This document shows positions 17,020 to 24,743 of a DNA stretch of 64,000 nt, piece after piece (within the stretch, counting starts at the first letter, position 1; every line of letters starts with the position of its first letter). Origin of the DNA: Pseudomonas capeferrum (GTDB lineage Bacteria; Pseudomonadota; Gammaproteobacteria; Pseudomonadales; Pseudomonadaceae); the NCBI RefSeq assembly GCF_000731675.1, contig NZ_JMIT01000004.1, forward strand, positions 62,001 through 126,000, in the 5' to 3' direction. The position numbers were made by a program, and so were the translations under genes. The notes beneath the pieces are model-generated. The model saw only the letters and a list, made by a program, of their open reading frames with translations, was not told the origin of the DNA and did not search any database.

Positions 17020-20000
17020 TCAGAACTCCCGACCGTACGCCTCCTTTGCCAACTGCAGGTAAAGGGCACGCTCTTCGCCATTTAGCGTTTCCATCAATGC
17101 CGCAGCGCGCTCAAGGTACTGCTGCTCGCCCGAGTCGCCAGCCTGAAGCTCATAAGCCTCCAGCTGTTCATGAAACGGTGCGGCCAAGGCTTCGAAGCGC
17201 TCAGGGTAGCGATTGCGCACATAGCCTTGCCAGAACTCTCGTTGCGCCAGTGACTGGCTCAGCACGTCGGTATTTTCACCGGCCAGCACACTAGCACCCG
17301 CACGCATGATCCGCGTACGGGTCACACCGCTGTGCTCAAGGTAATTCATATGCCGCGGTTGGGCCGGTAGATCGAGCCTGTCAGCCAGGTGAACCCGGTA
17401 GGCAAGGTAAACTTCGATGTCATCCACCGCGGCAAAAGGGTCCTGGCGCATTTCCTGGATATGCCGAGCGGCAATACTGTCCACTTCGTCCAGGCGATAA
17501 AGCGAGCGCCCGAGCCTCAGCAAGGTCGCCTCGGCCCGCGCGCCCCCCTCACCGGCCGCGTGCAAGGCAATATGGGTTCTGACTTCCAGTTGGCTGAGGA
17601 TCAGTAACAGCCGGTCCTCACAGGTCCTGCGTCCTTGCGTCTGCCAGAACACCGCTTCACGCACGTCAGTGTTGTCCGCGCAAAGCTCGAGTATCCGCCA
17701 CACCCTGGCGCGGTAGTAGCGCGGGTGATCGAGGAAGTCATCAGAACTTGCGAAATCTGCCAGAAAACGAAACAGATCTACCGACTGTGTCTCCTGAGAC
17801 AAACTCGTCCAGATCTGCGTGCGCTGGGTGCGTACGGCTTCGTCGGTACCCTCCATCCATCGATCCAGCAGCGTACTGTCGGCGATGGCGTGTTGATAAG
17901 AGCTACGCCGGTGGAGGGTCGCAACCGTGTGACTGTGGGCAATCAGCTCCTCGCCCGCTTCGTCCAGAGGGTTGTCATGCAGTGCCAACCGTTGCAGTCG
18001 ATCGCTCAAGCTGCGCAACTGCCCGTTCAACTGACGAATCTGATTCTCGCGAACATCCACTAACCCCCTCCAAGGCATCTGGCCGTCATCTGGCAATTCT
18101 TGCAGCCCGGTTCCGCGCAGCGACACTTCGCGCAAGTTACGCAACCCTGAAAGGTCTGGCGCCTGGCCCAAGGGGTTATAGTTCAGATCAAGTTGCTGGA
18201 GCATCGCAAGGCTTGCCAGCCTTTGACTGCCCGCCCCATCGACGGTAATCCAGTTACCCGACAGTCGCAGCGTACGCAGCTCGGTTAAACGTTCCAGGCC
18301 AAGTGGCAAGGTGCTCAACTGATTGTCCCGCAGGTCCAGTTCGCGCAGGTGGGTGAACCTGCCCAGGAAATCCTCATCGACCTGCTCAAGGCTCATGTTG
18401 CGTAACGTCAAGCGTCGCACATGGCCAAACTCGATGCCTGCCGGCAAGGCCGGCAAGCTGCCCACCTGTTCGCCATCGATATGCAGGACAAAGTCATCAC
18501 CGGCAAGGCCGACCGTCTTGCGCCGCCAGGCACGACGAATCTGGTTGGCCACGCGTCGCCGCCTGAGCCCATCCATGAAGCTCACCCGCTGCCGCTGCCA
18601 GGCGTCAAGTGCACCGCGCAGGCTTTCCAGCCGCTGCTGAAGGCTGCTGAGATGGTCCCAAAGGCCGACCCTGCGTTGCATCAGGTCGAGCAGGTAAGCG
18701 TCCAATTGAGCATCGGTCAGGGTAGGGAAAATTTCATGTAAGCCGCGCCGGATCGCCTGACGGCTGCTCTCGCCGCCGCCACTCAGTGCATAGCCAATTC
18801 GGCCGTCTGCTATGCGCTGCGGCGGTCGATAGCGTTCAGCGATAGGCGGCAAGCCCATCATTTTTGCGGCTTTTTCGCGATCGACGCTGGCTTGTCGGGA
18901 GAGCCTTTGGCCGAGTTCAGGGGCCATCAACTCGGGGCCGCCAAGCGCCACTTTCTGATCGTCCTCCAGGGTGTGCAGCAAACACGGCAACAAGCCCGTA
19001 GCTGACCCTGCTGGGGTGGCATCACTCAAGTAATAACCCTGCTCGGTCTGGATGATGCGTCTGACTTGCGACGCGTCGTTAGCGCCCTTCGACGCCAGCA
19101 AGCGACCGCCCGCTTCCCCAAGGCGCAGTTCAATGCGCACCGACGGCGGCCAAGGCGCCAGTTCATTGATCAGCTCAAAGGCCAAGCGCTGGGTATCGAA
19201 ATTGATCTCACCTTCATGCTCGAACCCCATCAGTGCGCGGTCCAGCCGACTTTCCCGCAAGAACCAGCGTGCACGCTCGGCCATTGCCAATGGCACACGA
19301 CCACTGGCCAGCAGCGCCTTGATTTGCTCACCGTTTGCCAGCTCGAGAATTTCTTCGGCGCAACGCACGGACAAGCCCGGAAATACCCTCATCAGTATTG
19401 CGCCAGCAGCAGAGGGTACAGCCTGGCGAATAGCCAGTTCGCGCTCGAAAGCGGCGCCACGCAGGTGCGGCTCAAGTACATGGCACTCGTGGCGTGCATG
19501 GGCATCAAGCAGCCGCGCTGGGGCTGGCGCCTCTTGCAGGTGCAGATGGCGCAACTGATTGTGTCCGAGCCCGGTTACCCGAAGCAGCGTTTCGGCAGTC
19601 TGGTCAGAGGCTTGCGCGAAGTCCCCGCCAAATCTGCGCATCAGCGGGCCACCGCCATCGAGGTGATGGGGCGAGAGCGGCCGGTCCGCCAACCTGCAGC
19701 GGCCCTCGCCTTCGTGCAGGGGCGTGAGCGCATCGACAAACGGCACCCGTTCCAGCACCCGGCCCACACCCACTACCCCGACGCCCACCGCGGCACCGAC
19801 AGCAAGGTTCTCTGCCACGCCAAACAGGTGATCCAGTGCCCCTTGGCGGTCCCCTATCCGCCAATCGGCATAGCTTTTGTAGACTTCGCTGACCACGTCC
19901 ACCGCAGCCACGGCAAACATCACCTCCCCCAATACCGGAATGAACAGCGCAGCCAGGTTGAGCACATCGAGCCCCGCACTCTTGAGCGCTTCCAGCCGCT

Positions 20001-21147
20001 GATGGCGCTCGATGGCGGTTTCGTCTGCGGTGGGCACTGCCAGGATTCTTGCATCATCAAGCATCTTGTCGACCTGCAAGCCACGCAGATAGGCGAACAA
20101 GGGCGTATCGATGGCGAAATTGCGCCCATCCAGAACAGCTGGCGCTTGCACGCTGCTGGCTTCGATCAGGCGCTCCAGGGTGGCCGTGAAGCTGGGCCGG
20201 TCGCGTTCACTGATGAAGCGTCTGAAAAAGGATCGGTAATGAGGCGCACGCAACCGTTTGGCCAATGACTGGTACAAGGTCTCCCAGGAGGCGTGCCTGG
20301 TCACCGGCCGATACGGATCCCGCGGTATCCAACTGATGATCCCCACCAGCGGCCCTTCAGCACGCTCGCGTAGCTCCAGGGTGACAAGACCATGGATACG
20401 CTTGCCCAGCAGATATAACTGGCGGGGCGTGACAACACCCGGGGTCGCCGGCACGATGGGGTTGCTTGCGAACACCGGCAACAAGCGCAAGTAGTCGACT
20501 TCGTCCAGCTCGGACTTGATCCTTGCAATACGCACTGCAACGTCCAGCTGGGCACGCAGGTTTTCTTCGAACATGCGCTCTACAGCGACACGGGCAAAAC
20601 CCTCGGGTGCCGGGGGCCTGCTTGTGGGAAAAAGTTGCGAGCGGAGCATGTTCTGATACTGGCCGCCAATGTCCAGTTCCCTGCAACAGCGGGCAAACGC
20701 TTCGAACTTCAGCGAAAGCTTCTCCCCACGGCCGTCCTGCAGGTAGGCACGTCGATGGAGTGACGGCAAGGTCTCGTCCTCGTGAAAATTATGCAACGCA
20801 GCCGTCAGCAACGGTTGCACGCTGTGGAGTGTCCTCCACGGTGTATGCAGGCGTGGTGCTGCGCTGGGCAGAGGCACATCGTCCTCGATGTAGACCTGCA
20901 TGCTTCGCACATCGACATCGTCCAGGCCCTTGGCGCGCAATGCCTTTTCGAGCAGGGGCGTGGCAAAAGCCTCCAGGCTGGGAATGCCTGCCAACCTGTT
21001 TTTGACATTTTCCGCAGCGGCCTGCTGCTGGCGCAGCGCCCTGTGCAAGGTCAGAAGAAGATCGACATTGGCAGTTCTCAGCCAATCGGCAAGCTGGCGG
21101 GCAATGAAGGCATCGACGGAATCGGAGGGGATCGGAATGACGGACAC
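17020..21147 (-). CDS. LRR protein with C-terminal NEL-type E3 ubiquitin ligase domain
   Basis: A 1375-residue candidate effector. It starts at GTG 21147 with AGGAG nine bases upstream. Residues 1-390 and about 480-890 are mostly helical and unassigned, resembling the large N-terminal part of Pseudomonas proteins with a dermonecrotic-toxin-like domain. Two hydrophobic stretches lie between (about 395-425 and 448-465). Residues about 895-1060 hold leucine-rich repeats (LRELDLRDNQLSTLP, LRTLRLSGNWI, LQQLDLNYNPL). The last 300 residues align by eye with the NEL domain of Shigella IpaH and Salmonella SspH: TCEDR with Cys1176 and Asp1178 as the CxD catalytic motif, then a LGRxLYRLDEVDSIA and DDIEVYLAYRVHLADRLDLP block, and a GVTRTRIMRA stretch. 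NEL enzymes carry ubiquitin on that cysteine inside host cells. No signal peptide, chaperone gene or secretion system is visible. The NEL call is firm; target and export route are unknown. Confidence 0.9.
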   Translation of the reverse strand: MSVIPIPSDSVDAFIARQLADWLRTANVDLLLTLHRALRQQQAAAENVKNRLAGIPSLEAFATPLLEKALRAKGLDDVDVRSMQVYIEDDVPLPSAAPRLHTPWRTLHSVQPLLTAALHNFHEDETLPSLHRRAYLQDGRGEKLSLKFEAFARCCRELDIGGQYQNMLRSQLFPTSRPPAPEGFARVAVERMFEENLRAQLDVAVRIARIKSELDEVDYLRLLPVFASNPIVPATPGVVTPRQLYLLGKRIHGLVTLELRERAEGPLVGIISWIPRDPYRPVTRHASWETLYQSLAKRLRAPHYRSFFRRFISERDRPSFTATLERLIEASSVQAPAVLDGRNFAIDTPLFAYLRGLQVDKMLDDARILAVPTADETAIERHQRLEALKSAGLDVLNLAALFIPVLGEVMFAVAAVDVVSEVYKSYADWRIGDRQGALDHLFGVAENLAVGAAVGVGVVGVGRVLERVPFVDALTPLHEGEGRCRLADRPLSPHHLDGGGPLMRRFGGDFAQASDQTAETLLRVTGLGHNQLRHLHLQEAPAPARLLDAHARHECHVLEPHLRGAAFERELAIRQAVPSAAGAILMRVFPGLSVRCAEEILELANGEQIKALLASGRVPLAMAERARWFLRESRLDRALMGFEHEGEINFDTQRLAFELINELAPWPPSVRIELRLGEAGGRLLASKGANDASQVRRIIQTEQGYYLSDATPAGSATGLLPCLLHTLEDDQKVALGGPELMAPELGQRLSRQASVDREKAAKMMGLPPIAERYRPPQRIADGRIGYALSGGGESSRQAIRRGLHEIFPTLTDAQLDAYLLDLMQRRVGLWDHLSSLQQRLESLRGALDAWQRQRVSFMDGLRRRRVANQIRRAWRRKTVGLAGDDFVLHIDGEQVGSLPALPAGIEFGHVRRLTLRNMSLEQVDEDFLGRFTHLRELDLRDNQLSTLPLGLERLTELRTLRLSGNWITVDGAGSQRLASLAMLQQLDLNYNPLGQAPDLSGLRNLREVSLRGTGLQELPDDGQMPWRGLVDVRENQIRQLNGQLRSLSDRLQRLALHDNPLDEAGEELIAHSHTVATLHRRSSYQHAIADSTLLDRWMEGTDEAVRTQRTQIWTSLSQETQSVDLFRFLADFASSDDFLDHPRYYRARVWRILELCADNTDVREAVFWQTQGRRTCEDRLLLILSQLEVRTHIALHAAGEGGARAEATLLRLGRSLYRLDEVDSIAARHIQEMRQDPFAAVDDIEVYLAYRVHLADRLDLPAQPRHMNYLEHSGVTRTRIMRAGASVLAGENTDVLSQSLAQREFWQGYVRNRYPERFEALAAPFHEQLEAYELQAGDSGEQQYLERAAALMETLNGEERALYLQLAKEAYGREF

Positions 21148-21227
21148 GGCATGCGCTCCTGATGATGAGGCAGCCAGCTCAACATTTGCGTTTCATGCCG
21201 GTGTGTTACTTAAAGCTGATGCCCCCG

Positions 21228-21272
21228 TTCGGATTGCCGAACGAAAAAAACCCACGCATTCGGCGTTCCGAC
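21228..21272 (+). promoter_or_regulatory. Two AauR-type boxes
   Basis: TTCGGATTGCCGAA (21228-21241) is a perfect copy of the motif TTCGG-N4-CCGAA that I recall for AauR in P. putida. TTCGGCGTTCCGAC (21259-21272) matches at all but the last base. Their centres are 31 bases apart, about three helical turns, so two dimers would bind the same face of the DNA upstream of the sigma-54 promoter. Confidence 0.8.
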
Positions 21273-21349
21273 TATGGGTTAATCCAGAAAAACCTTGAGA
21301 TAGGGCTGATGCCCAGGCTTTTCGGGGGGTTATGATCATTCACAGAGTT

Positions 21350-21365
21350 TGGCACGAGTCATGCT
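21350..21365 (+). promoter_or_regulatory. Sigma-54 promoter of aatJQMP
   Basis: TGGCACGAGTCATGCT has the GG (21351-21352) and GC (21363-21364) exactly ten bases apart and a near-consensus -24 element TGGCACG. The AauR-type boxes lie 90-125 bases upstream, the usual distance for an enhancer-binding activator. The transcript leader is about 90 bases. Confidence 0.88.
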
Positions 21366-21466
21366 CTACACTTGGAAGCCGAATGCACCGCTTCATGCTG
21401 TATTCGTTGAACGAAAGAGTCCGCCAACGGCTCCATAAAAAAAACAAACACGTCGAGGAAAATTTG

Positions 21467-22384
21467 ATGCGTATCGTTCGTCAATTGCTGGGCGCCGCCA
21501 TCGCGGCTGCAGTCATCGCTTCGCCTGTCATGGCCGAGGAGCTGACCGGCACCCTGAAGAAGATCAAGGACTCGGGCACCATCACACTGGGGCACCGTGA
21601 CTCATCCATTCCATTTTCCTACCTGGCAGGCAGCACCACGCCCGTCGGCTACTCCCACGACATCCAGCTCGCTGTGGTCGAAGCGCTGAAGAAGCAGCTG
21701 GGCACCGACATCAAGGTCAAGTACAACCTCGTCACCTCCCAGACCCGTATTCCTCTGGTGCAGAACGGCACCGTCGACCTGGAATGCGGCTCCACCACCA
21801 ACAACGTCGAGCGCCAGCAGCAGGTCGGTTTCTCGGTCGGCATCTTTGAAGTCGGTACCCGTCTGCTGACCAAGGTCAAGGACGGTCAGCCATCCTATAA
21901 AGACTTCCCGGACCTGGCCGGCAAGAACGTGGTGACCACCGCCGGTACCACCTCCGAGCGCATCCTCAAGGCGATGAACGCCGACAAGCAGATGAAGATG
22001 AACGTGATTTCCGCCAAGGACCACGGTGAAGCCTTCAACATGCTCGAAAGCGGCCGCGCCGTGGCCTTCATGATGGACGACGCCCTGCTGGCCGGTGAAA
22101 TGGCCAAGGCGCGTAAACCTGCAGATTGGGTCATCACCGGTACTCCACAGTCGTACGAAATCTACGGCTGCATGGTGCGCAAGGAAGACGCTGCGTTCAA
22201 GAAAGCGGTCGACGACGCCATCGTGGGCTACTTCAAATCGGGTGAAGTCAACAAGAGCTACGACAAGTGGTTCATGCAACCGATCCCGCCAAAAGGCCTG
22301 AACCTGCAGTTCCAGATGAGCGACGAACTGAAGAAACTGATCGCCGAGCCGACCGACAAGGCCGCGGACGAGAAGAAGTCCTGA
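21467..22384 (+). CDS. aatJ: Acidic amino acid ABC transporter, binding protein
   Basis: Periplasmic receptor for glutamate and aspartate. The start at 21467 follows GAGGAA by six bases and opens a clear signal peptide (MRIVRQLLGAAIAAAVIASPVMA, cleaved before EE). It has 305 residues of the GltI type: TITLGHRDSSIPFSYL at the N-lobe ligand site and DLECGSTTNN in the middle. It heads aatJ-aatQ-aatM-aatP and is driven by the sigma-54 promoter just upstream. The product name follows the P. putida aat system. Confidence 0.94.
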   Translation: MRIVRQLLGAAIAAAVIASPVMAEELTGTLKKIKDSGTITLGHRDSSIPFSYLAGSTTPVGYSHDIQLAVVEALKKQLGTDIKVKYNLVTSQTRIPLVQNGTVDLECGSTTNNVERQQQVGFSVGIFEVGTRLLTKVKDGQPSYKDFPDLAGKNVVTTAGTTSERILKAMNADKQMKMNVISAKDHGEAFNMLESGRAVAFMMDDALLAGEMAKARKPADWVITGTPQSYEIYGCMVRKEDAAFKKAVDDAIVGYFKSGEVNKSYDKWFMQPIPPKGLNLQFQMSDELKKLIAEPTDKAADEKKS

Positions 22385-22393
22385 TCCTCAGAT

Positions 22394-22437
22394 AGTGGCC
22401 TGGTGCGCAAGCGCACGAATCTATTCTGCAGGCCACT
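22394..22437 (+). other. Nested stem-loop between aatJ and aatQ
   Basis: AGTGGCCTG (22394-22402) pairs perfectly with CAGGCCACT (22429-22437). Inside it, GTGCGC-AA-GCGCAC (22403-22416) forms a second perfect hairpin. There is no T-run. Such structures after a binding-protein gene usually protect its mRNA so that receptor exceeds permease; that role is inferred. Confidence 0.7.
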
Positions 22438-22526
22438 CATTAGTGTCTAACCTTTCATCCGAGGGCGCCGAGCGCCCCCGGATGCTCGAAGGTGCCCGTG
22501 AAACAACCGTCTGAGGGGAAATCCCG

Positions 22527-23273
22527 ATGAATTACAACTGGGACTGGGGCGTGTTCTTCAAGTCCACCGGCGTGGGCAGCGAAACCTATCTGGACTGGTA
22601 CATCACCGGCCTGGGCTGGACCATCGCCATCGCCATCACCGCCTGGATCATCGCACTGCTGCTGGGGTCGGTACTCGGCGTCATGCGTACCGTGCCTAAC
22701 CGCCTTGTATCGGGCATCGCCACCGCCTACGTGGAGCTGTTCCGTAACGTACCGCTGCTGGTGCAATTGTTCATCTGGTACTTCCTGGTACCGGACCTGC
22801 TGCCCGAGGGCCTGCAGGAATGGTTCAAGCAGGACCTCAACCCGACCACCTCGGCGCTGATCAGCGTGGTTGTCTGCCTGGGCCTGTTCACCGCCGCGCG
22901 AGTCTGCGAACAGGTGCGGACCGGTATCCAGGCGCTGCCCCGCGGCCAAGAGGCCGCCGCCCGTGCCATGGGTTTCAGCCTGCCGCAGATCTACACCAAC
23001 GTGCTGCTGCCGCAAGCGTACCGGATCATCATTCCGCCGCTCACCTCCGAGTTTCTCAACGTGTTCAAGAACTCCTCGGTGGCCTCGCTGATCGGCCTGA
23101 TGGAGCTGCTGGCACAGACCAAACAGACGGCGGAATTTTCCGCCAACCTGTTCGAGGCATTCACCCTGGCCACGCTGATCTACTTCACCCTGAACATGGG
23201 CCTGATGCTGCTCATGCGCCTGGTCGAGAAGAAAGTTGCCGTGCCTGGCCTGATTTCCGTGGGGGGCAAGTAA
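22527..23273 (+). CDS. aatQ: Acidic amino acid ABC transporter, permease 1
   Basis: Inner-membrane subunit of the glutamate/aspartate importer, 248 residues with about five transmembrane segments. The N-terminus MNYNWDWGVFF is typical of GltJ. The EAA loop (GQEAAARAMGFSLPQIYTNVLLPQA) contacts the ATPase. GAGGGG lies before the ATG. Its stop codon is directly followed by the ATG of aatM. Confidence 0.94.
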   Translation: MNYNWDWGVFFKSTGVGSETYLDWYITGLGWTIAIAITAWIIALLLGSVLGVMRTVPNRLVSGIATAYVELFRNVPLLVQLFIWYFLVPDLLPEGLQEWFKQDLNPTTSALISVVVCLGLFTAARVCEQVRTGIQALPRGQEAAARAMGFSLPQIYTNVLLPQAYRIIIPPLTSEFLNVFKNSSVASLIGLMELLAQTKQTAEFSANLFEAFTLATLIYFTLNMGLMLLMRLVEKKVAVPGLISVGGK

Positions 23274-23945
23274 ATGGACATGGATTTCAGCGAAATCATC
23301 CCGGCCCTGCCTGCCCTGTGGGGCGGCATGGTCATGACCCTGCAATTGATGGTCATGGGCGTGGTCGGCGGCATCGCGCTCGGCACCCTGCTGGCATTGA
23401 TGCGCCTGTCGTCGAGCAAGCTGCTGTCGCGTGTGGCGGGTGCCTACGTCAACTACTTCCGCTCGATCCCGCTGCTGCTGGTGATCACCTGGTTCTACCT
23501 GGCGGTGCCGTTCGTGCTGCGCTGGATCACCGGCGAAGATACCCCCGTCGGTGCGTTCACCTCCTGCGTCGTCGCGTTCATGATGTTCGAGGCGGCGTAC
23601 TTCTGCGAAATCGTCCGCGCCGGCGTGCAGTCGATTTCCAAAGGGCAGATGGGTGCCGCTCAAGCACTGGGCATGAATTACGCCCAGACCATGCGCCTGA
23701 TCATCCTGCCCCAGGCCTTCCGCAAGATGACCCCGCTGCTGCTGCAGCAGAGCATCATCCTGTTCCAGGACACCTCGCTGGTGTATACCGTGGGCCTGGT
23801 CGACTTCCTCAACTCGGCACGCTCCAACGGCGACATCATCGGGCGCTCCCATGAGTTCCTGATCTTCGCCGGGGTTGTCTACTTCATCATCAGCTTCTCC
23901 GCTTCGTGGCTGGTCAAGCGCCTGCAAAAAAGGATCACCGTATGA
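23274..23945 (+). CDS. aatM: Acidic amino acid ABC transporter, permease 2
   Basis: Second inner-membrane subunit, GltK type, 223 residues, with the EAA loop GQMGAAQALGMNYAQTMRLIILPQA. It begins with no gap after aatQ and overlaps aatP by four bases (ATGA), so the three are translationally linked and made in fixed ratio. Confidence 0.94.
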   Translation: MDMDFSEIIPALPALWGGMVMTLQLMVMGVVGGIALGTLLALMRLSSSKLLSRVAGAYVNYFRSIPLLLVITWFYLAVPFVLRWITGEDTPVGAFTSCVVAFMMFEAAYFCEIVRAGVQSISKGQMGAAQALGMNYAQTMRLIILPQAFRKMTPLLLQQSIILFQDTSLVYTVGLVDFLNSARSNGDIIGRSHEFLIFAGVVYFIISFSASWLVKRLQKRITV

Positions 23946-24676
23946 TTTCCATCAAGAACGTCAACAAGTGGTACGGCGACTTCCAGGTACTGACCGACTG
24001 CAGCACCGACGTCAAGAAAGGTGAAGTAGTGGTAGTGTGCGGCCCGTCGGGCTCGGGCAAGTCCACCCTGATCAAGTGTGTCAACGCCCTGGAACCGTTC
24101 CAGAAAGGCGACGTGGTGGTCGATGGCACCTCGATTGCCGACCCGAAGACCAACCTGCCCAAGCTGCGTTCGCGGGTCGGCATGGTGTTCCAGCACTTCG
24201 AGCTGTTCCCGCACCTGACCATCACCGAGAACCTGACCATCGCCCAGCGCAAGGTACTTGGCCGCAGCGAGGTGGAAGCCACCAAGAAGGGCCTGGCCCT
24301 GCTCGAACGCGTCGGCCTCAGCGCCCATGCCAAGAAGCACCCCGGCCAGCTCTCCGGCGGCCAGCAGCAGCGTGTGGCGATCGCCCGCGCCCTGGCGATG
24401 GACCCGATCGTCATGCTGTTCGACGAACCGACCTCGGCACTGGACCCGGAAATGGTCAGCGAGGTGCTGGATGTGATGGTGCAACTGGCCCACGAAGGCA
24501 TGACCATGATGTGCGTGACCCACGAGATGGGCTTTGCCCGCAAGGTCGCCAATCGGGTCATCTTCATGGACAAGGGCAGCATCATCGAAGACTGCACCAA
24601 AGAGGAGTTCTTCGGTGACCAGAGCGCCCGCGACCAACGCACCCAGCACTTCCTGAGCAAGATCCTGCAACACTAA
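23942..24676 (+). CDS. aatP: Acidic amino acid ABC transporter, ATPase
   Basis: Cytoplasmic ATPase (GltL type), 244 residues. I start at ATG 23942 overlapping the aatM stop; twelve earlier codons belong to aatM. Walker A GPSGSGKST is at 34-42, then the Q-loop VFQHFELFPHLT, signature LSGGQQQR, Walker B VMLFDEP and switch THEMGFA. Confidence 0.95.
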   Translation: MISIKNVNKWYGDFQVLTDCSTDVKKGEVVVVCGPSGSGKSTLIKCVNALEPFQKGDVVVDGTSIADPKTNLPKLRSRVGMVFQHFELFPHLTITENLTIAQRKVLGRSEVEATKKGLALLERVGLSAHAKKHPGQLSGGQQQRVAIARALAMDPIVMLFDEPTSALDPEMVSEVLDVMVQLAHEGMTMMCVTHEMGFARKVANRVIFMDKGSIIEDCTKEEFFGDQSARDQRTQHFLSKILQH

Positions 24677-24685
24677 GTCGGCCTC

Positions 24686-24723
24686 CAGCTCCGCTGCTCG
24701 CCCCCTCCGGGCAGCGGATGCTG
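24686..24723 (+). terminator. Hairpin between aatP and aauS
   Basis: CAGC-T-CCGCTGC on the left pairs with GCAGCGG-AT-GCTG on the right around a 13-base loop. There is no T-run; it may separate the sigma-54 transcript of the transporter from the regulator genes. Confidence 0.5.
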
Positions 24724-24743
24724 GTCGTGACAAGGCCACTGTG

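Noticed and set aside
17020..21147. Plain leucine-rich-repeat surface protein
   Set aside because: The C-terminal CED motif and following NEL-specific blocks are too close to IpaH/SspH for the LRR label alone.
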